Shown in pieces: positions 56,990 to 64,000 of a stretch of DNA of 64,000 nt. The first letter of the stretch is position 1. Every line of letters begins with the position of its first letter. The DNA comes from Costus lasius (lineage: Eukaryota; Streptophyta; Magnoliopsida; Zingiberales; Costaceae). The translations under genes and the position numbers were made by a program. The DNA lies in the NCBI GenBank assembly GCA_027563935.2, contig CM050453.2, positions 10,248,001 to 10,312,000 on the forward strand, in the 5' to 3' direction. The notes below the pieces were generated by a model that saw nothing but the letters and a program-made list of their open reading frames with translations, made no database searches and was not told where the DNA came from.

Positions 56990-57760
56990 TCACAAAATTT
57001 CAAAATCATAGAATAAATGGACATGTTCAAAAAGTATCTCGGTCTGCCGCACCATACCATCACTCTCACCGTGGCCAAATAAGGTGTGGGCCAACACGCG
57101 GTGGACATATTTTATCATAGGGTTGTATAGGCTGGACGCACGGGCCACACGAGCGGAATAGATGTGCTCGTTGGTAATCGCGCCCCAAAAGCCCTGCTCA
57201 CTAAACTCAGTGGGGACCCTGCGAACACAAGGCTCTGGAAAACCATATATGCTACGAAACTGTGAGAGAGTAAGAGTGTGCTCGATATTACCCAGTTGAA
57301 ATGTCAAACTCCCTGGATTGTCTTCAAGAATAGGGTCAGCTTTCATTTCTAAAGAGCTCAAAAATTCCAATGTCACGCCAACATACGTAGGAGAAAATAA
57401 TCGCTGGAACTGCTCCAAACCTACTATAGAATACATCATATCAACATCGTCCAACATCCCCAGCATCTGCAATGTCAACATCGTCCAACATCCCCAGCAT
57501 CTGCATTGCTCCTGGTCGGCGTCACGGAAGACGATCCCGAACTCGTTCGGGGGAGAGGCATATGGCTGTGATCGGCAGGAGGGAGTGCACCCATGGCGAG
57601 AGGAAGAGGAGCCTGGAGTCACCGCCGAAGATGGTCGGCGAGTTGGAGGTGTAGGCATAGGCTCATACTCTTCATCGTCGGTGGCGGACGAATCGGACAG
57701 CGCCTATTGAGGGCGTGAAGTCCTCTTCGCAGCCATTACTTTTGTTCGTGGAGGCATGGT
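56990..57760 (-). pseudogene. Athila ORF-1-like (env-position) protein of element B, broken
   Basis: The minus strand opens MPPRTKVMAAKRTSRPQ at about 57757, meets a stop at 57704-57706, and continues in another frame from 57658. The shared core includes VGVTLEFLSSLEMKADPI, FRSIYGFPEPCVRRVP and YNPMIKYVHRVLAHTLFGHG, parallel to the ORF at 60091-61527. A 33-bp tandem duplication (57462-57530) repeats CTGQMLGMLDDVD-type codons. The frame is lost after GESDGMVRQTEILF. The function of this Athila protein is unknown; its place downstream of pol led to the name env-like. Confidence 0.8.
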
Positions 57761-57945
57761 GCTAAAATAGATCAAGATCAGTTGGGAAGAAGATCTGGCC
57801 GGTGGCGTGAGGAAACGTGAGCAGGTGGCGGATCGGCGGAATCCGAAATCCTTAATCGCTCGAAGCAAAGATTCGTCAGAAAAAGGGAAAAACTGGATCA
57901 AACCCTTAGAGATCTTCTTCAAGTGCTAGGAAGAGCTGTGAGTAG

Positions 57946-58600
57946 GTGGCAGATCTAAGCTTGGCCGATCCTAAACATAGTGCTATCAGTGACCCTTCCC
58001 CAGCAAGTATGGCTGTGAAATGTGACTGGGGATCCAGCAAGTTTTTTGGATCAACCGATTCTAGTGATGGGTTGGTTACCACAACCGAAAAAGGAGGGAA
58101 GGAAGAGCTTTCGCTGGAAACTTGGAAGCAGCCTGTGCTTGCATCTCAAGGGGAGAATGTGAAGAAATTACTCTACAAGGGTGAAGGTGCTAGCACACCA
58201 AAGATCATGAAAGAACATATTGGTATAAGCATTCCAACCGCGGCTCGGAACAGAAGATTGGGGAGACGTAGGAATCTCAACTCCGAAATTGAAAATATCA
58301 CAGAATGGACTCCATGAATTTGGAGTGGCTGAGCACAACGATGGTGAAGGTTCAAGAGTTGCCAATCGAAAGAAATATTCTCGAGATATTCTCATGACAC
58401 TCTCACCGCAGTACGCACAACTCCCAAAAGATTATGAGATTGGTCCAGACGTACTTGATCCATTGTTCACCGATGGTGTAAGAAGATTACCATGTCCTAG
58501 TTCGGGGAAGAGTAAAGACAGATCATCATGTGCCTCGTGGGCATATGAGACACTTGAGGAGCCGAACACTGTTCACCTCTCCAATCCCCCGGATCCACCT
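57946..58600 (+). pseudogene. Fragment resembling eIF4G (eIF4E-binding region), host gene piece in the nest
   Basis: After one frame change the plus strand encodes NRKKYSRDILMTLSPQYAQL and then PKDYEIGPDVLDPL. Plant eIF4G has a KKYSRDFLL-type segment followed by LPxxFE and I at the same spacing. The YxxxxL-phi pattern (YSRDILM) is the eIF4E-binding consensus. Upstream codons (GGKEELSLETW) are acidic/polar like the eIF4G linker. It is not Athila pol. It is broken by a stop near 58315 and lacks the MIF4G and MA3 domains. I infer capture of a host gene piece; the assignment rests on family knowledge only. Confidence 0.5.
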
Positions 58601-58602
58601 TG

Positions 58603-58680
58603 ACATGGCATCATGGTCAAGCCAAAGACCTTAAAATGGCGCTTCTTGGGAGGCAACCCAAGCTCTTTTCCCCTTTTTCT
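58603..58680 (+). pseudogene. End of the Athila pol of element A (relic)
   Basis: GGGAGGCAACCCAAG at 58649 together with codons for HGQAKDLKMALLGRQP is the usual end of Athila gag-pol, just before the pol-to-ORF-1 spacer. Its presence in plus orientation before the plus-strand ORF-1 ties it to element A. Confidence 0.6.
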
Positions 58681-60090
58681 TGCTAGTTCTTTTAGTAATT
58701 TTCTTAATGGCATTTTCATTTCTTAGTAGTTAGCTTAGTGGTATTTCGGATTGCTTATCGCGATGGTATTTTGATCTGTCGACCACTTGCTTAGTTTTCC
58801 TCTCTTTGAGTAGTTAGCTTAATGGTGTTCTTGTCTGTTGTGATGGTATTCTAGGTAATTGACTGCTTGCTTGCTTCTATTATATTTAAGTAGTTTGCTT
58901 TGATCATCCCTTTTTGGTAGTTTGTTCCATGGTATCATCGTTTGCTGTTCTTAATTGATAGGCTGAGATGGTATTGAGCTGATGTTTGGATCTATAAATC
59001 ATTTGCCCAGTTTTTGCTCTCCCTCTCTAGTCTATCGCTGTAGCACCTACCATGGTATTTCCGCTTGTTGCTTACATTTGCTGCACTTGGGTGGCGTGTG
59101 ATGATGGTATTCTGATGCTGTTAGTCACTTGTTGGTGCTACTCTCTTTTGATTGATTTGAACTGTTTGGTCACGGTGGTATTTTAATTTCTAGATCCCGT
59201 GCTCACCCTTTCTCCATGATGAGTTGTAGCCAATTGCCTACTTTTATTCTCTTCATGTAGTTTGTGGAGCTCTACGTTCACTTTGCTGAAGTTTTGGGTC
59301 ATTTGTTTCATGATTTTACACTTAACGTTGCCCATTGATGATGTTGAGGTGGCTTTGTGATGGTATTATGCTTTAATCTATTTTGATGACTTTGGGGAGC
59401 CTAATTTTATGTTTATCATTGTCCAGGGACGATCTGGGTGCAATTAGAGACCAATTGCGTTGTTTCCAAAATTCCACGGTCGACCCGGCGATGACAGTCA
59501 CACCCATGGTTCCAATAGCTGCACTTCATGTTGTGAGTTCCGTTCTCCATAGAAATTTCCTCAGGCCGCCCAATGATTAATACCTCGGCCCGCGAAATTT
59601 CAGACCATTGGAGGCGACTCCTTAAGTTCAAGTAAGGTTTTTCACAGAAAGTTCCTTTGGGTACCCAGTGACCGAGACCTCGACCATGGTTTCTAGAGGC
59701 AGATTTCGCAGAGGAAAACATGAAATCCGAGTTCTCCACAGAAAGTTCCTCTGGGCACCCAGTGACCAAAACCTCAGCCCGAGGAGTTCCGGAGGCAGTC
59801 ACTGCAGCATAAGTCTAGGAAGTCCCAGTTTTGCACAAACAGTATCTCTGGCCACCTAGCGATTCTAGCCTCGCGCCGAGTTTATCAGTGCGGTCCCTCT
59901 CACTTAACTTCACTTAACTTTGAATACCCTGCCTACTTAAACCCTTCATATGCCCGCGCTCTCTCATTTCATCGCCCTGAACTTTCCTCGCCCCGTGAAA
60001 CCCTAGCTCGATCTTCGCCTCTTTTCCCGTCGCCACCCCATCTCTTTCACTAGACCTCACCGCCGGAGCTTTCTCTCTTCTCCTCTCTCC
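58681..60090 (+). other. Spacer between pol relic and ORF-1 of element A
   Basis: The first part (58700-59380) is T-rich with dispersed ATGGTATT and TAGTTAGCTTA motifs. The second part holds imperfect tandem units (see 59530-59870). No gene is seen. Long spacers here are common in Athila elements. Confidence 0.55.
59530..59870. repeat. About four imperfect tandem units of 90-105 bp
   Basis: Each unit carries AGAAAGTTCCTCTGG, CCCAGTGACC and ACCTCAGCCCG or a close variant. Units begin near 59540, 59645, 59740 and 59825, with the last the most diverged. Confidence 0.65.
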
Positions 60091-61527
60091 ATGGGACCCC
60101 GTAAGGCATGCGTGCGCCCCTCCTACCTCCGTAAAAGCCCGCGCCAAGCATCGCCTTTGAACCCTGGCCCAACCTCCCCTGCCCCGGTGTAAGCCTCCGC
60201 TTCCGCACAAACCCCTTCAGGCCTGCCTGCACCCACGGCCACATACTCTCGTCGGCGTAGGGAAGGGAAAGCACCGGCCTGCTCACCACCTCCTCCTCCT
60301 CCACCACACAACCCGGCATTCCACCCCACCACGGACGGGCACGTCATCCGCTTCCGCGACGCTGAGCACGAGGCCAGATATTTCGCCCTTTCCAGGCGGC
60401 GAATCACAAATACCAGATACCTGGATGCCCCCACGTTGGTCCAACTGGGACTCTTTGACGACATCATATGGCTCTTCCGGGACAATGGCTGGGAGAAATT
60501 CCTCAATCAAGCCTTCCTAACACACATTGGACTAACTTTGGAGGTGCTAAGCTCCCTCTCCACCAGCAGATCAGGGCCCAACAATGAACTCTTTTTGGTA
60601 TGTTTTCGATTGAACAACGTAGAATACCGACTTCCGCTTGACGAGTTTAACGCAGTCTATGGTTTTCCTTCTGATATCGAGTTTCACAAACCCTGCGGTT
60701 CATGGGAGAAAGAGTTCTGGCATTCAATCTCTTCTGAGGCACGTTATTCCTCCAAAAATACCAGAGCCAGCGCCATATCCAATCCTTGCCTGCGGTATGC
60801 CCATCGCCTATTGTCTAACACCGTTTTCGCTCGTGGAGACAGTGATTGTATGCTGAGGCATGTGGAACTCATTTTCCTGTGGGCTATGTTGAACCAATTT
60901 CCTCTGAACACCGGATACCACTTGGCAAAACATCTGGAGCACGTCGGCCAAACCTCTAAAGGGACGATTGCAATCGGTGGATTGCTGACGCCATTGGCCC
61001 TGCACCTTGGGCACAACCCGTATGGTACCCCAGAAGCTAAGGGGAGCAGGCAGCTCGATATGGAGACCTGCATTGCCATGAAGATGATCTTTCGCCGAGG
61101 AGATGTTTATCATCCCACGCTACGTGGTAGCCTCCATACCATTGCACTACCGAATACTACGCGTACTTCCATCAGGGTCCGCGACAACTGGAACATCATT
61201 CTTGACGATGCAGATGTTCCTGTTCCACCCTCAGCTGTCCCTGCCCCATTCACATCTGGTCCACCACCGAGAGCTCCCCACGAGCCTACAACCCATGACC
61301 TACTTCAGACCTTCCTTCACCAGCTCAAGACTCAAAGCGCCCAGATTGATACTCTGATGGGCAACGTGCAGAACATTTATGCTTTCCTCCGCTCTCATTT
61401 ACTTGGTTTCCGAAGCACTGCTGCTTATCCCACGCAGGCGGCTGCCGATTCTTCTGACGACCCCTCCGACTCTTCTGATGCCTCTTCTGATGATCTTAGC
61501 GATGCAGGGGATGACCCCCGCGACTAG
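60091..61527 (+). pseudogene. Athila ORF-1-like (env-position) protein of element A, one nonsense codon
   Basis: From ATG 60091 the frame reads MGPRKACVRPSYLRK, meets TAA at 60190-60192, and then stays open to the stop at 61525-61527. Without that stop it would be 478 codons. The core has LFDDIIWLFRDNGWEKF, THIGLTLEVLSSLSTS, YGFPSDIEFHK and FARGDSDCMLRHVE. The C-terminus has a PP-rich hinge and a Ser/Asp repeat tail (SSDDPSDSSDASSDD). This is the Athila ORF-1 family. It lies about 980 bp before the 3' LTR, as expected for element A. Confidence 0.85.
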
Positions 61528-62506
61528 ATTGTGAGTTCTTACACCCACCCCACTTTTGTATGCCTTACTGTTCTTCTCTTTTGGCATCGGGGACGATGCC
61601 TCATTTACCATGTGGGTGGGGTTTTCTAGGCACTTTGTTACTTAAGCATTTTTGTTATAACTAGCCTTTGATATAACTTAGTATCACTGCCAAAAATTTT
61701 ACCATTTGGTATTCACGACTATTGCTTCGTTGTTGAGTATTGTTTTGGAAGTTAGATGACTATCTCCCCATGCTCTAGAACTCTATAATATATTCTTTCT
61801 TGCCTTTAAGCATGTTTTCATTTGTTCTTTGCTGTTAATATGATTCATTCGCACGATCCTGCCCCTCTACTGATTTTTGCCTGCATAGATCTTCTGCATG
61901 TGATTAATTGCCTTGTGGTGGATAACTTAAGGATAGATTCTTGGTAAGTTGAGCTCCCACTTAAATTGTGGGACGCCGCTAGCTTTCTACACCTAATTTG
62001 ACACTAAATGGTTAATCGAGAAAAGATTCTCTAGCAAAGTCTAGAGACACTTCTATAAAAAAAAAAGGAGCACAAAGATCCTCTCAAAAAAAAAGAGGAC
62101 AAAGATCCTCTCAAAAAAAAAAAAAAAAAAGAGGACAAAGATCCTCTCAAAATTCTCCAAATGTTTGTATACCTTCACATCACTTGTAGAAATACCCTGA
62201 TGTTTCCCTTTTTTTCACTTTCATCTCAAACCACTTAGAGGCTTCGAACCTTGTATGGGGAGGAACTATGACGTTGATTAGGAGGTGTAGTAGCTATGTG
62301 TGGAACTCATTTACTTTGGGATGCAATGCTTACCACTTAGATATCCGATAGGAGTCTATCACTTGTGGGATGTTTGACCATTATATGGATCAGTGTTAGC
62401 ATTATCTTAGAGAGGTTTGAACTCAAGTCTTATGAATCATCGTTACAGCTTAGTTTCATCTTATTTTTTGCTTGAAGACAAACAAGAGTTTAAGTCTGGG
62501 GAGATT
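61528..62506 (+). other. 3' untranslated part of element A with polypurine tract
   Basis: It includes three A-rich units with AAAGATCCTCTCAAAA (62070-62150). It ends in TTGAAGACAAACAAGAG and TAAGTCTGGGGAGATT just before the LTR, the Athila pre-LTR context. The likely polypurine tract is at about 62497-62506. Confidence 0.7.
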
Positions 62507-63942
62507 TGTTAAGTCATTTTTATATAGAGAATTATATGTGATTTTTATTGTTATATCTTCATTATTCTAGCATTTACACCTTATTTACATGGATTTATTG
62601 CATTATCTTCGGAATCAACACTCGTTGGTGTTTTTACATCATTTTAGGGAAAAAGCGAGGGAATGCGACTGTTTTCAGCGAAATCTGTCTTCTCAGCAAA
62701 ACGCACGGTCCACCCGATGACCAGAATCACGCCCTGTGGCTTTGGTGTCGCCTTATACCGATTTTCTAAATTTTGGCCCTCGACTTATCCACGTCAGATA
62801 GAAGGTTCCAAAGGGGCAGAAGAGGAATTCGACCAAGGGAGGGGGGGACAAAAGGCAAAAGCCCTATTCACGTAAAGGGATCACGATTATTGGCGGAGGA
62901 ATTCATTCGTTTACGCACGCACGAAGGAAGACGGGCGGCGGCTGAGCAGCGAAAGAAAAGAGGAAAACCTTCAACGCGAGAGCGTGAAGGAGGCGGACGA
63001 ACGATCAGAGGAAGAAGAGGGCTCCTCCAGGCGGCTTCTTCTCTCTTTAGGGAGTCTTATTTGTCATTTCTCATCTATTCTGCCATCTTCGTTGTCCATG
63101 GATGTTATGCTAGGAATTGTTTATGCTTTGCTTTGGAACATGAGTATGGCAGCTTAAATCTTGTTTCAGGGCTAGGGAAAGCCCCTTGAATGTTTTATAC
63201 ATGTATTGTGATTACATTTTTTAAACCCTAGATTGTCTTACTTGCCTAGTTGCACCTCTTGAATGAAGATTACCTTGTTGCTTTCTTCATATTTTAGATA
63301 TCTGGTATGGCCGAGAGGCACATCTAGATGTTTGATAACCTAGGCGATGGTACCTCAATCATCGCACGAGAGTGGTTGATTAGGTATGGGTAGTGCATAC
63401 TATTTCGTGCTCATTGGGTTTGTTCGGGTAGGCGTACTACGAGGGTAGGCGTCAAACCGTACAAATACCTTGTTGCATCACCCGAGAGGGGACAACATGT
63501 ACAAATGATGGGATGGTATGTACGATCCGGCACTCAATGAGTTTATTCGGTTTTGCGTCCTACGACGGTAGACGTTAAATCGGGTAAAGCTCCTAGTCGC
63601 AAGTTGCATCGCTCGAGAGAGGACAACTTGCGCACTCTTGGATCACCCTAGGATTTTAAAAGGGAATTGCATGCTGTTATTTCATCCATGCATAACACAT
63701 CGAGGTGGTAGACCCTAGCCCTGATCTCTTGCATCCTTGGATCCTTAGTTGTGCTATTACATTGCTTTCCTCTTGAGTTATCTTGCTTTGTTCTTTAGTT
63801 TTGATTTATTAACTGTTTCACAACCATCAAACGATCGTCTAGCTTGCGATAATCTAATCAGTCGGTACTTAGTATTTGGTCCCTGTGGGATCGATACATT
63901 TATATTACTTCGATAGTCTGTATACTTGCGGAACGGCTATCA
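62507..63942 (+). repeat. 3' LTR of element A
   Basis: 1436 bp, starting TGTTAAGTCATTTTTATATAG and ending TTGCGGAACGGCTATCA. It is followed by the TSD GTGGG at 63943-63947. Confidence 0.95.
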
Positions 63943-63947
63943 GTGGG

Positions 63948-64000
63948 ATCTCTCCATCGTTGCTCGATCGCTCCTATCGATCCTCTCTGGTGGAGTAGTG
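63948..64000 (+). repeat. Continuation of the split LTR-like sequence
   Basis: ATCTCTCCATCGTTGCTCG follows the TSD and continues the sequence interrupted at 32744. It runs off the window end. Confidence 0.5.

Larger units (their letters stand above)
32745..63942 (+). mobile_element. Athila-type LTR retrotransposon A, internally replaced, hosting nested insertions
   Basis: A perfect 5-bp TSD, GTGGG, lies at 32740-32744 and 63943-63947. Two direct LTRs of equal length (1436 bp) bound it, with a tRNA-Asp-type primer-binding site after the first and a purine tract before the second. Between them remain the first 45 codons of gag, a pol-end relic and an Athila ORF-1-like ORF. The rest is replaced by minus-strand element B, plastid DNA and a chromovirus. 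By eye the two LTRs differ at roughly 45 positions, about 3%. Confidence 0.93.

Overview
This window is nuclear DNA from a flowering plant. The evidence is a pentatricopeptide-repeat (PPR-DYW) gene, several classes of plant transposons with clear target-site duplications (TSDs), and an inserted block of plastid DNA. The plastid rpoC1 copy keeps its group II intron, which grasses have lost, so a grass is unlikely. I cannot name the species.

Left part (1-28.9 kb). The window opens in a minus-strand Ty1/copia remnant (1-2.7 kb) carrying a small hAT-type element, then a degraded LTR-like stretch and a second small hAT-type element (5.0-5.5 kb). The one convincing intact nuclear gene is the intronless PPR-DYW gene at 8800-11154. 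A Mutator-like MITE with a perfect 9-bp TSD lies just upstream, and a diverged copy of the same flank about 2.2 kb away lacks that MITE. About 390 bp downstream is a broken gene resembling ATG8-interacting protein 1 (11543-19536). Its roughly 6.9-kb last intron holds a 2.1-kb solo LTR and a 1.06-kb PIF/Harbinger-like element. Then come a degenerate PIF/Harbinger transposase with its Myb/SANT partner ORF, a possible fragment of a peroxisomal ABC transporter (ABCD1/PXA1-like) first exon, a second Mutator-like MITE, another hAT-type element and an Athila-type solo LTR.

Right part (29.3-64 kb) is a deep transposon nest. A solo-LTR-like sequence (29378-31959) contains an Athila-type solo LTR (29763-31159). 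Next to it an LTR-like sequence is split by Athila-type element A (32745-63942, 1436-bp LTRs, TSD gtggg). Element A keeps its LTRs, a tRNA-Asp primer-binding site, the first gag codons, the pol tail and an Athila ORF-1/env-position ORF. Most of its gag-pol is replaced by minus-strand Athila-type element B and a fragment resembling eIF4G. The LTR of B is interrupted by about 11.8 kb of plastid DNA (rpoC2 5' part, rpoC1, full-length rpoB, trnC-GCA, ycf3 exons 1 and 2). That plastid block is in turn interrupted by an intact chromovirus (44755-53102, 1.79-kb LTRs, TSD caaag, 1514-codon gag-pol with C-terminal chromodomain).

The order of events can be read off: element A, then B, then plastid DNA into the LTR of B, then the chromovirus into the plastid DNA. 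By eye the LTR pairs differ by about 3% (A) and about 1% (chromovirus), which brackets the plastid insertion. The plastid genes are almost certainly not functional here: rpoC2 and rpoC1 carry in-frame stops and all lie inside transposons, although rpoB is an uninterrupted reading frame.
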